A stretch of DNA of 11,205 bases from assembly GCA_029861825.1 (NCBI GenBank), contig JAOTYN010000088.1, positions 1 through 11,205 on the forward strand, written 5' to 3'. The DNA is from Cyclobacteriaceae bacterium. Lineage in GTDB: Bacteria > Bacteroidota > Bacteroidia > Cytophagales > Cyclobacteriaceae. Both the position numbers and the translations under genes were made by a program. The notes beneath the pieces were generated by a model that searched no databases, was not told the DNA's origin, and worked only from the letters and a program-made list of their open reading frames with translations. Each line of letters starts with the position of its first letter. The first letter of the stretch is position 1. Positions 4,960-11,205 of the stretch are shown piece by piece.

Positions 4960-6659
4960 TGTTTCAGCTTAATATCTTTCACCATCATCTGCAAACTCTT
5001 CGCACCCCGGTATTCGTTCACTTCCAAAGTGTAAGCCAGATCGAAAGGGGTTCCCGCATTGATCCTATCGGCATAACGAGCAAGTCCGAATGCCACACCC
5101 TCAAAGTAACGTCCTTTTGGGGACTTTATGCGAAACTTTAGGTGCTCTTCCTTCAAAACTCTGGCCTCAGAATGTGCAGTGAGATTCTTTGACACAAGGA
5201 CCGGAGTACGATTACCCGGTCCAAATGGGGCCAATTGTCTTAGCACATTGTAGAATTTCCGATCAATGTCGTCTACTTCCAAACACCTATCTATCTCCAG
5301 GACGGGAGTAAGCATTTCCTCGGTGATGGTAGCAGACACCACCTCTTCAAATCGTCTTTGGAACTGTGGTATTTTCTCCAGAGGCATAGTGAGTCCAGCC
5401 GCATACTTGTGACCCCCATAGGCATCCAATAGATCAGAACAGGCGGCGATAGCCTCATAAATATCAAACCCTTCTACCGAACGGGCCGATCCAGTAGCTT
5501 TGTCCTGTGATTCTGTTAATATAATGGTGGGTCGATAATACTTCTCAATACAGCGTGAAGCTACAATGCCGATAACCCCTTTATGCCAGTCTTCCTTGTA
5601 TAGAACGGTGCTTTTTGAATCAGTGGTGTCCTCAGCCTGCTCAATCATTTGAATGGCTTCTCGGGTAATATTAGTATCAACGGTTTTGCGAGTACTGTTC
5701 CTTTCATTCACCTTATGCGCCCAGGGTTCTGCCTCTTTTCGCTTCTGCGCTAAAAGTAACCGGACCGCTGAGTTGGCATGTTCTATCCGCCCTGCCGCAT
5801 TTATACGAGGAGCTATTCCGAATACGATCTCCGTAATGCCAACCTTACCCTTGAGACCGCTAACTTCGATCAGGGCGCCTAGACCAGGCCGGGGCTTTTT
5901 ATTTAAGATTCGCAGTCCGTAGTAAGCCATAATACGGTTTTCTCCCAGGATGGGGACCAGATCAGCAGCAATACTTACTGCTACCAGGTCCAGGTAGTCG
6001 TAGGTGACTTCAATGGGAATATTTAACTTATGGCATAAGGCCTGCACTAACTTAAAGCCTACACCACAACCGGAAAGATCATTAAAAGGATAGGCGCAGT
6101 CCTCACGTTTGGGATCCAATATAGCCTTAGCAGCGGGCAATTGGGGCCCCGGCAGGTGATGGTCGCAAATAATGAAATTCAGGCCTTGGGCTACCCCCTG
6201 GGCTACCAGATCCACCGCCTTTATGCCACAATCCAAGGTTATGATCAACTTATATTCGTGCTCTACCGCCCAGTCCAATGCCTTAGCCGACAATCCATAG
6301 CCTTCGGTATAGCGATCAGGTACGTAAAAATCTACCTGCTGATGTTGTGATCGCAAAAAACTGTAGACCAAAGCCACAGCAGTAGTGCCATCCACGTCAT
6401 AGTCCCCATAGACCAGAATTTTATGGTTTTGGGCCATAGCCTCCTGCACGCAGGTTACTGCCTCTTCCATATCTTTCATAAGAAAAGGATCGTGCAATTG
6501 CTGGAGAGAGGGTCTAAAAAAATCTTTGGCCTTCTGGAAATCGTCGATTCCCCTCTGGATCAATATGGCCGCTAGATTCCTGTCAATATTGAGTGCCGTT
6601 GACAGGGCATTAATTTCTGGATCTTGGGGTAAATCTTTAAACACCCATTTTTTCTGCAT
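4956..6659 (-). CDS. recJ: single-stranded-DNA-specific exonuclease RecJ
   Basis: RecJ is a cytoplasmic 5'-to-3' exonuclease on single-stranded DNA, acting in RecF-pathway recombination, mismatch repair and base-excision repair. The 567-residue length is typical. The DHH-family phosphoesterase core is complete: VYGDYDVDGTTA at 83-94 with Asp86, Asp88 and Asp90; LDCG with Asp143; the eponymous DHH at 166-168; and Asp233 in AADLVP. The DHHA1 part carries GGHKYAAGL at 415-423, preceded by RSVEGFDIYEAI. A C-terminal OB-type domain follows (about 450-567). The metal ligands are all present, so it should be active. It starts the operon with lptB and the GH3 gene. The only start close to the conserved N-terminal WVFKD segment is the ATG at 6657-6659. 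No clear promoter was found in the 80 bases upstream. Confidence 0.95.
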   Translation of the reverse strand: MQKKWVFKDLPQDPEINALSTALNIDRNLAAILIQRGIDDFQKAKDFFRPSLQQLHDPFLMKDMEEAVTCVQEAMAQNHKILVYGDYDVDGTTAVALVYSFLRSQHQQVDFYVPDRYTEGYGLSAKALDWAVEHEYKLIITLDCGIKAVDLVAQGVAQGLNFIICDHHLPGPQLPAAKAILDPKREDCAYPFNDLSGCGVGFKLVQALCHKLNIPIEVTYDYLDLVAVSIAADLVPILGENRIMAYYGLRILNKKPRPGLGALIEVSGLKGKVGITEIVFGIAPRINAAGRIEHANSAVRLLLAQKRKEAEPWAHKVNERNSTRKTVDTNITREAIQMIEQAEDTTDSKSTVLYKEDWHKGVIGIVASRCIEKYYRPTIILTESQDKATGSARSVEGFDIYEAIAACSDLLDAYGGHKYAAGLTMPLEKIPQFQRRFEEVVSATITEEMLTPVLEIDRCLEVDDIDRKFYNVLRQLAPFGPGNRTPVLVSKNLTAHSEARVLKEEHLKFRIKSPKGRYFEGVAFGLARYADRINAGTPFDLAYTLEVNEYRGAKSLQMMVKDIKLKQ

Positions 6660-6737
6660 ACCCCGTAAAATAACGAATTACCCGTATAAACTTAAAAGAT
6701 AATATTTCTAAATTGTTCTGACCGCCATTCTGAATTG

Positions 6738-6851
6738 TTGAAAAAACTAAAAGAACAATATGACCGCTGGAAAGCGTACATCCGGGTGGATGTAATTATG
6801 TACCTGGTCATGATCATTTTATTTATCCTAATAATAATTTTTTACCTGTAA
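6738..6851 (+). CDS. tiny single-pass membrane protein (37 aa, TTG start)
   Basis: This plus-strand frame lies between recJ and rmuC and is too short and ATG-less for ordinary gene finders. It begins with TTG at 6738 (or 6735) and ends with TAA at 6849-6851, overlapping the end of rmuC by ten bases. The first 18 residues are polar and basic, KKLKEQYDRWKAYIRVD, with Trp and Tyr at the expected interface. Residues 19-37, VIMYLVMIILFILIIIFYL, are an uninterrupted hydrophobic helix of membrane-spanning length. A basic cytoplasmic head followed by one helix predicts an inner-membrane miniprotein with its N-terminus inside. No family is recognised. The frame is open back to a TAA at 6693-6695, so an upstream non-ATG start is possible. 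The exact composition makes chance unlikely, but expression is unproven. Confidence 0.6.
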   Translation: MKKLKEQYDRWKAYIRVDVIMYLVMIILFILIIIFYL

Positions 6852-8161
6852 CTGGGTTCGGAGGGCAACTGCTTGTGAGTTTCAGCACCCAGCTCCCGCA
6901 ATTTTTTTGCTCTGGAAATTAGATTCCCTTTGCCATTGGCCAGCTTATTCATGGAAAGCTGAAACATACGCTGTGATTGGTTTAGCCCTTTCCCTAACTG
7001 ATTTAGATCTGTGATAAGACCGCAAAGCTTATCATAGATCCTACCTCCTTCCTTGGCGATCTGCAGGGCATTGCGGTGCTGTTTCTCATTGCGCCATAGA
7101 AAGGCGATGGTTTTTAAGGTGGCAAGCAAAGTAGTAGGGGTAACCATAATTACTTTACGCTCCCAAGCGTAGCTGAGGAGGTCCTGCTGATCGGATTGCA
7201 ATGCTGCACTTAAACTTCCTTCCACCGGCAGGAACATCAACACAAAATCCAGGCTGTGTAGCTGGTCAAGCTTCTGATAGTACTTAGCACTCAAGTTGTT
7301 AACGTGCCCTTTTAATGAATGCAAGTGCTGTTTGAGTTGTTGCCTCTGCAGCAGTTCATTATCGGAGTTTATGTAGGCTTCGTAAGCCTTAAGTGATACC
7401 TTAGCATCTATAATAATATGTTTCTTTTCCGGAAGCATAACGATGACATCCGGACGTTGGGCTACCCCCTCCTCGTTCCTTAATTTCATACCCGCACCCT
7501 GGGTAAAGAATTCTTGCCCTTTTTGAAGCCCGCTATGATCTAGTATTCGCTCCAACACCACTTCACCCCACAACCCTTGTGTTTTATTGTTGCCTTTCAA
7601 TGCCTGGGTTAGGTTTCGGGCATCTTCCGAGATCTGGTGATTCAATTTCGCCAGTCTATGAACCTCCTGTTGAAGCAGTTTACTGCCAACTGTGTGTTCC
7701 TGATGAGTGGCCTCAATGCGGTTTTCGAACGACTGCAGTTTTTGGTGTAACGGACCTAACACGGTATTGAGCTTCTCCTCGTTCATGTCCGTTAGCTGAT
7801 GAGCGTTGCGCTGTATCAATCTTTGGGCCAGATTCTCAAACTGGTTGGTATATTGCTGATGCAGTTCTTCTTGGCGAGCTCTTTCCGCCTGCAAGCGATC
7901 CTGCCAGTTTTTTTGTTCTGTCTGATACTGGGCAATCTTAGCTCTTAATTCAAACTCCGCCAGTTCCTTCTCTTTATACGAGGCTTGCAGGTTGGCCAAT
8001 TGCTCTTTTCTTATCTTGTACCGATCCGCTATCAAGCATTTCTCCTTGTCGAGATCAAGATATTGTTCTTTAGTAATGACTGAACTGGTAGTGCTTTTCC
8101 AAACCAAATAGGTACAGGTCACACCGATTATCAAACCGGATAATAAGAATAGAAACTCCAT
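6842..8161 (-). CDS. rmuC: DNA recombination protein RmuC
   Basis: RmuC family proteins limit DNA rearrangement at inverted repeats and carry a PD-(D/E)xK-like nuclease core. With the start at 8161 the protein has 439 residues: an N-terminal membrane anchor MEFLFLLSGLIIGVTCTYLV (1-20), a long Gln- and Glu-rich coiled coil (about 30-190), and the RmuC domain (about 190-420). Family blocks are NKTQGLWGE (192-200), RPDVIVMLP (236-244), DAKVSLKAY (252-260, with the core Asp and Lys), FLPVEG (310-315) and ERKVIMVTPTTL (334-345). The start at 8161 is preferred over 8221 because an AAAAGGTG ribosome-binding site (complement of 8167-8174) lies five bases before it and because a terminator lies inside the longer frame. 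Few genes in this window have such a visible site. It converges with the tiny membrane protein gene. Confidence 0.92.
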   Translation of the reverse strand: MEFLFLLSGLIIGVTCTYLVWKSTTSSVITKEQYLDLDKEKCLIADRYKIRKEQLANLQASYKEKELAEFELRAKIAQYQTEQKNWQDRLQAERARQEELHQQYTNQFENLAQRLIQRNAHQLTDMNEEKLNTVLGPLHQKLQSFENRIEATHQEHTVGSKLLQQEVHRLAKLNHQISEDARNLTQALKGNNKTQGLWGEVVLERILDHSGLQKGQEFFTQGAGMKLRNEEGVAQRPDVIVMLPEKKHIIIDAKVSLKAYEAYINSDNELLQRQQLKQHLHSLKGHVNNLSAKYYQKLDQLHSLDFVLMFLPVEGSLSAALQSDQQDLLSYAWERKVIMVTPTTLLATLKTIAFLWRNEKQHRNALQIAKEGGRIYDKLCGLITDLNQLGKGLNQSQRMFQLSMNKLANGKGNLISRAKKLRELGAETHKQLPSEPSYR

Positions 8162-8166
8162 AAATA

Positions 8167-8174
8167 CACCTTTT
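8167..8174 (-). promoter_or_regulatory. ribosome binding site that fixes the rmuC start
   Basis: The minus strand reads AAAAGGTG followed by TATTT and ATG at 8161. This Shine-Dalgarno-like site decides in favour of the shorter RmuC protein that begins with the membrane anchor. Confidence 0.6.
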
Positions 8175-8197
8175 AACAACCATATAACGGAGGGAAT

Positions 8198-8229
8198 AAA
8201 AAAAGCAGTACATAACTGCACTGCTTTTT
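8198..8229 (-). terminator. intrinsic terminator after the SPOR-like gene
   Basis: AAAAAGCAGT (8200-8209) and ACTGCTTTTT (8220-8229) are perfect ten-base arms around a ten-base loop. On the minus strand the stem ends in seven U residues (complement of 8198-8204), directly downstream of the SPOR-like gene. The T-run at 8225-8229 means it could also work on the plus strand. It isolates rmuC as its own transcription unit. Confidence 0.82.
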
Positions 8230-8255
8230 ACTGAGCTTCAATATCTTAACCGTTA

Positions 8256-8852
8256 TTAGATCACCCCTTCCAAAACGTCTTTCATGGGTACGCGCCGACC
8301 GTCCTTATAGGGAACGATCCAGGCATCTTTAACTCCCATCTCACGCAGATACTTTTTGAACTTATCGGCCTGCCAGTAGTCCGAGAAATTTCCCAGCGTA
8401 TAACGTTGAGTGCCGTCGGCATCTACCTCACCGCCGAAATTCTCACTAGCGCTGAAGTACTTGGAAAGGTCTTTATTGCGAAAAGCCCCAATCTGTACTT
8501 TAAATACTACCCCTTTGGCCACTTTGGTATTATTAGTATTGGAATCATCGCTAATATCCAGCGTTCTGGCTTCCGCTAGATCTTGTTGAAGATTTTGCAC
8601 TTTAACCTGTAATACCGAAACCTCTTCCCTTTTGTTCTGAAGCTCCGTTTCCATACTGGCAAACTCGGAGTTCAATTGGTTAACCTGCCGTTTCAAGGTA
8701 CTGTTCTCCTCCACCATTGTCTTGAATTCTTCCACTTGCATGGACTTTTTGGTCTTCTTCCATTGCTTGGCCTCCGCTTTGGACAGCTGCGCCATCAGCA
8801 CCGGTGAGCTTAAAAAAATACACAACCCGCTTAACAATACTATTTTTTTCAT
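8256..8852 (-). CDS. exported coiled-coil protein with C-terminal SPOR-like domain
   Basis: The 198-residue protein begins with a classic signal peptide, MKKIVLLSGLCIFLSSPVLMA, with likely cleavage after Ala21. The Cys at 11 is not in a lipobox. A charged heptad-like coiled coil spans about 38-97 (for example STLKRQVNQLNSEF), then a Ser/Asn/Asp-rich linker. Residues 115-185 look like a SPOR-type domain, with VVFKVQIGAF at the first strand, RYTLGNFSDYWQADKFKKYL in the middle and AWIVPYKDGRRV at the end. SPOR domains bind peptidoglycan stripped of peptides and collect at division sites. A periplasmic, cell-wall-associated role is therefore likely. Automated annotation may call such proteins ezrin/radixin/moesin-like because of the coiled coil; that name is misleading. 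It appears to be transcribed alone: a terminator follows it, and upstream TAATTTTG and TATTTTTG (minus strand, 8905-8898 and 8924-8917) resemble the Bacteroidota -7 element but lack a well-placed -33 box. Confidence 0.83.
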   Translation of the reverse strand: MKKIVLLSGLCIFLSSPVLMAQLSKAEAKQWKKTKKSMQVEEFKTMVEENSTLKRQVNQLNSEFASMETELQNKREEVSVLQVKVQNLQQDLAEARTLDISDDSNTNNTKVAKGVVFKVQIGAFRNKDLSKYFSASENFGGEVDADGTQRYTLGNFSDYWQADKFKKYLREMGVKDAWIVPYKDGRRVPMKDVLEGVI

Positions 8853-8943
8853 TATTCCAAGATTAGGTTACAAGTACGAATCTACGAAAATATGTCACAA
8901 AATTAATAGCCGGTTTCAAAAATAGGCACATAAGTTAGTCTGG

Positions 8944-10344
8944 TCACTTTAATGACCCTATCATGTCTTTGGGTTTCACCCATTGATCGAACTGCTCATC
9001 AGTTACCAACCCCAAAGCAATTGCCGCCTCCCTCAAGGTAGTGCCTTCCTGGTGGGCTTTCTTGGCTATCTTAGCCGCATTCTCGTAGCCAATATGAGTA
9101 TTGAGGGCTGTCACCAGCATTAGGGATTCCTCCAGCTTCTCTTTGATCACTTCATGATTGGGCTCGATTCCTATCGCACAATTCTTTCGAAATGATTCGC
9201 AGGCATCACCCAGCAATCCGGCGCTGGTAAGGAAGTTGTAGATCATCATGGGCTTAAATACATTCAATTCGAAATGCCCGTTCATACCTCCAATTGAGAT
9301 GCCCACATCCATTCCAATAACCTGCGCACAAACCATAGTGAGCGCTTCGCATTGGGTAGGGTTCACTTTGCCAGGCATTATGGATGATCCCGGTTCGTTT
9401 TCAGGTATCAGGATCTCGCCGATACCACTTCTGGGGCCTGAGGACAGCATGCGAATATCGTTACCTATTTTCATCAGGCTAACCGCCAGTTGCTTCAAAG
9501 CACCTGATGATTCCACGATGGCATCATGTGCTGCCAAAGCTTCAAACTTGTTATCTGCCGTAACAAATGGTAATCCTGAAATGTTAGCGATCTCTTGAGC
9601 CACAGCCTCGGCGTAACCAACAGGAGTATTTAAGCCGGTCCCTACCGCTGTACCACCTAATGCAACTTCCGACAGGTGGGGCAAGGTGTTTTTTAAGGCC
9701 GTCAAGCCATGATCCAATTGGGATACATATCCACTGAACTCATGACCCAGGGTCAAAGGTGTTGCATCCATAAAATGGGTGCGACCGATTTTTACGACTT
9801 CCGCAAAAGCCTGAGCTTTCGCATGAAGCACATTGCGCAGGGCGCTGACCTTGGGTATGGTTTCATCCACAATCTTGCGATAACCTGCAATGTGCATAGC
9901 GGTGGGAAACGTGTCGTTGGAGGACTGGGATTTGTTCACATCGTCGTTGGGGTGAATGATTTTGACGGTGTCATTCAAGCTGCCCCCGGAAATGACATGC
10001 GCCCGGTTTGCCACCACCTCGTTTACGTTCATATTACTTTGAGTTCCCGAACCGGTTTGCCATACCTTTAGTGGAAATTGATCGTCCAGCTCACCGCCAC
10101 TTATTTCATCACAAACCTGAGCAATCAATTGGGCTTTAGACTCATCCAGAACACCCAGTTTATGGTTGGTTAGCGCAGCAGCTTTTTTTAAAACCGCAAA
10201 GGCTTTGATAACTTCCAGAGGCATTACCATAGCCTCACCTCCTATTGCAAAATTCTCCAGGGATCTTTGGGTTTGGGCCCCCCAATATTTGTCAGCGGGC
10301 ACCTGAACCTCACCCATAGTATCATGTTCTGTACGGTACGACAT
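8944..10344 (-). CDS. fumC: class II fumarate hydratase
   Basis: Fumarase catalyses the reversible hydration of fumarate to L-malate in the tricarboxylic acid cycle; class II enzymes are oxygen-stable homotetramers without an iron-sulfur cluster. The 466-residue length is typical. The three superfamily blocks are TGSGTQSNMNVNEV (97-110), HPNDDVNKSQSSND (131-144) with GRTHFMDATPLTLG (187-200) supplying the active-site His190, and GSSIMPGKVNP (319-329), the mobile loop whose Ser321 or Ser320 is the catalytic base. The block TGLNTPVGYAE and the HPNDDVN form favour fumarase over aspartase or argininosuccinate lyase. It begins at the ATG at 10342-10344, next to the conserved MSYRTEHDTMGEVQVP start. 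It stands alone, with no obvious operon partner. Confidence 0.95.
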   Translation of the reverse strand: MSYRTEHDTMGEVQVPADKYWGAQTQRSLENFAIGGEAMVMPLEVIKAFAVLKKAAALTNHKLGVLDESKAQLIAQVCDEISGGELDDQFPLKVWQTGSGTQSNMNVNEVVANRAHVISGGSLNDTVKIIHPNDDVNKSQSSNDTFPTAMHIAGYRKIVDETIPKVSALRNVLHAKAQAFAEVVKIGRTHFMDATPLTLGHEFSGYVSQLDHGLTALKNTLPHLSEVALGGTAVGTGLNTPVGYAEAVAQEIANISGLPFVTADNKFEALAAHDAIVESSGALKQLAVSLMKIGNDIRMLSSGPRSGIGEILIPENEPGSSIMPGKVNPTQCEALTMVCAQVIGMDVGISIGGMNGHFELNVFKPMMIYNFLTSAGLLGDACESFRKNCAIGIEPNHEVIKEKLEESLMLVTALNTHIGYENAAKIAKKAHQEGTTLREAAIALGLVTDEQFDQWVKPKDMIGSLK

Positions 10345-10507
10345 TTATTAAAACAATTTGGTAATCGGTAATGTTAATTAAAGGTATAAGCAATTTATTT
10401 CAATTGTGATCCGTCAACAACTAATTCCTGGGTTTTTTCAAAAATGATTTTATCCAAGGATTTGAAGGGTTTGTCGAAAATCTGTAGAGCTTTGTCTTAA
10501 TGTTATT
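10345..10507. other. AT-rich non-coding stretch upstream of fumC
   Basis: This piece holds no convincing gene. It should contain the fumC promoter on the minus strand. TTGACG (complement of about 10411-10416) followed 17 bases later by TAAATTG is a possible but weak match. A short plus-strand frame of 18 codons starting near 10444 has nothing to recommend it. Confidence 0.4.
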
Positions 10508-10535
10508 TTTGGTATGATAATCGGTATTACATTTG
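10508..10535 (+). promoter_or_regulatory. putative Bacteroidota-type promoter for a plus-strand small RNA
   Basis: TTTG at 10508-10511 and TACATTTG at 10528-10535 match the Bacteroidota -33 TTTG and -7 TAnnTTTG consensus. The -7 match is exact. The 16-base gap is slightly short of the usual spacing. Transcription would begin near 10542, with a strong terminator about 120 bases downstream on the same strand. Confidence 0.5.
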
Positions 10536-10541
10536 AGTTAA

Positions 10542-10661
10542 AATTAATAATTGAGTAGCAATGTTTACTCGATTGCCAATCAAAGATTGGTTTCAGTTAG
10601 TTTCTTGGTTTATGTGTTGAGAACGCCCCTGTGATGCTAGTCATGGGGCTTTCTCTTTTTT
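10542..10661 (+). ncRNA. candidate small RNA (about 120 nt)
   Basis: A plus-strand unit is bounded by the promoter at 10508-10535 and the terminator at 10619-10661. Inside are two further stem-loops: GAGTA/TACTC (10553-10557 with 10566-10570) and the perfect CCAATC-AAA-GATTGG (10576-10590). It matches no RNA family I can name. A 19-codon ORF, MFTRLPIKDWFQLVSWFMC, runs 10561-10620 and ends where the terminator stem begins, so it could instead be a leader-like mRNA or a micropeptide gene. It is divergent from fumC and convergent with the TrmH-like gene. The end points are estimates. Confidence 0.45.
10619..10661 (+). terminator. strong intrinsic terminator on the plus strand
   Basis: GAGAA-C-GCCCC (10619-10629) pairs with GGGGC-T-TTCTC (10645-10655), ten base pairs with one C-T mismatch and a 15-base loop, followed by TTTTTT (10656-10661). 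The U-run is only on the plus strand, so its main client is a plus-strand transcript and not the TrmH-like gene, whose stop codon it touches. It may still weaken read-through from that gene. Confidence 0.8.
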
Positions 10662-11202
10662 AGGGGGTGCCTAATAGATTCATTTTTTCCATCAGCGACC
10701 AAACCACAATCCCCAGGCTTACCGAAATATTTAAGGAATGCTTAGTGCCGAACTGGGGAATTTCCAAATGCTCATCTGCCAAAAGCAATAGGTCTTCTTT
10801 CACACCAAATACCTCATTGCCAAATACCAATACATATTTATGTTCCGACTGCGGTTGAAACTGCGGCAGTAAGGTACTGTGATCGGTCTGCTCAACTACC
10901 AGAATATGGTACCCCTGGTCCTTCAATCCCGCCAATATTTCTGAAGCCTGAGCTGCATACTCCCAATCAACTGATTCCGTAGCCCCCAAAGCCGTCTTGT
11001 TAATGTCCCGGTGCGGCGGGGTGGCAGTAATGCCGCACAAGTAGATCTTCTCCAGTAAAAAAGCATCGGCGGTACGAAAGGCCGACCCAACATTGTGCAT
11101 GCTGCGAATGTCATCTAAGACCAGAACTAAGGGGTTCTTGGGGTGCCGCTTAAACTCCTCCACATTTAATCGGTCCAACTCGCTATTCTCAATCTTGCGC
11201 AT
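10660..11202 (-). CDS. TrmH/SpoU-family RNA 2'-O-methyltransferase
   Basis: SpoU-type (SPOUT) enzymes use S-adenosylmethionine to methylate a ribose 2'-hydroxyl in tRNA or rRNA; they fold with a deep trefoil knot and act as dimers. Motif 1 is LDDIRSMHNVGSAFRTAD (29-46), with Asn37 and the catalytic Arg43. Motif 2 is YVLVFGNEVFGV (123-134) and motif 3 is HSLNISVSLGIVVW (155-168), the knot with the SAM-binding loop. The 180-residue length is near that of a catalytic domain without an added RNA-binding domain. No tRNA or rRNA target can be assigned; TrmH (Gm18), TrmL-like and RlmB-like roles all remain open. The ATG at 11200-11202, three bases from the window edge, begins the typical MRKIENSELDRL-type N-terminus. 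It is followed by the plus-strand terminator, convergent with the candidate small RNA. Confidence 0.88.
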   Translation of the reverse strand: MRKIENSELDRLNVEEFKRHPKNPLVLVLDDIRSMHNVGSAFRTADAFLLEKIYLCGITATPPHRDINKTALGATESVDWEYAAQASEILAGLKDQGYHILVVEQTDHSTLLPQFQPQSEHKYVLVFGNEVFGVKEDLLLLADEHLEIPQFGTKHSLNISVSLGIVVWSLMEKMNLLGTP

Positions 11203-11205
11203 AGC

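Noticed and set aside
4621..5034. 137-codon plus-strand open frame across the lptB and recJ junction
   Set aside because: It is antisense to the Walker A region of LptB and the end of RecJ, and its product resembles no protein family.
8162..8221. Longer RmuC start with 20 extra N-terminal residues
   Set aside because: A terminator hairpin and its T-run fall inside the extension, and a ribosome binding site precedes the internal ATG at 8161.
8944..8960. Hairpin GGTCA-TTAAAG-TGACC over the fumC stop codon, considered as a terminator
   Set aside because: The stem is only five pairs and no T-run follows on the minus strand.
9248..10071. Plus-strand frames of 116 and 120 codons inside fumC
   Set aside because: The fumC frame carries all class II fumarase blocks over the same bases, so these are antisense shadows.
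1..11205. CRISPR array, IS element, tRNA, rRNA, prophage or toxin-antitoxin module
   Set aside because: No repeat-spacer pattern, terminal inverted repeats with a transposase, cloverleaf, or matching gene products were seen on either strand.

Overview
The window looks like chromosomal housekeeping DNA of a member of the Bacteroidota, probably a Cytophagales-type marine or soil bacterium. The evidence is a moderate G+C content, few Shine-Dalgarno sites, a TAnnTTTG-type promoter element, a bacterial GH3-family protein, a coiled-coil SPOR-like envelope protein, and LptB, RecJ, RmuC and class II fumarase sequences of that flavour. No phage, IS element, CRISPR array, tRNA or rRNA was seen. All the long genes lie on the minus strand; the only plus-strand signals are short.

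Layout, left to right. 1-46 may hold the last codons of a plus-strand gene. 32-1903 is a compact minus-strand operon, read nucleotidyltransferase, then VOC protein, then DinB-like protein. 1904-2706 is an 800-base, AT-rich, mostly non-coding region. It carries three DnaA boxes (TTATCCACA twice, TTTTCCACA once), a 21-bp near-perfect palindrome, a long hairpin and a roughly 20% G+C stretch. I read this as a candidate chromosomal replication origin without dnaA next to it. 2707-6659 is a tightly coupled minus-strand operon, recJ, then lptB, then a GH3-family gene, with overlapping or abutting start and stop codons and a possible 64-codon small gene at the end.

6738-6851 is a short plus-strand gene, missed by length cut-offs, for a 37-residue one-pass membrane protein. 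It overlaps the 3' end of rmuC (6842-8161). A clear terminator separates rmuC from an exported coiled-coil/SPOR-like protein (8256-8852). fumC (8944-10344) follows. The 315-base gap between fumC and a TrmH/SpoU-type RNA methyltransferase (10660-11202) contains a plus-strand unit: a Bacteroidota-type promoter, two small hairpins and a strong intrinsic terminator. This predicts an RNA of about 120 nt, with or without a 19-codon ORF.

The genes fall into DNA replication and repair (recJ, rmuC, the putative origin), envelope biogenesis (lptB, the nucleotidyltransferase, the SPOR-like protein), central metabolism (fumC) and RNA modification (trmH-like). The least explained items are the putative origin, the plus-strand RNA, the tiny membrane protein, and the pairing of a GH3 adenylating enzyme with lptB.
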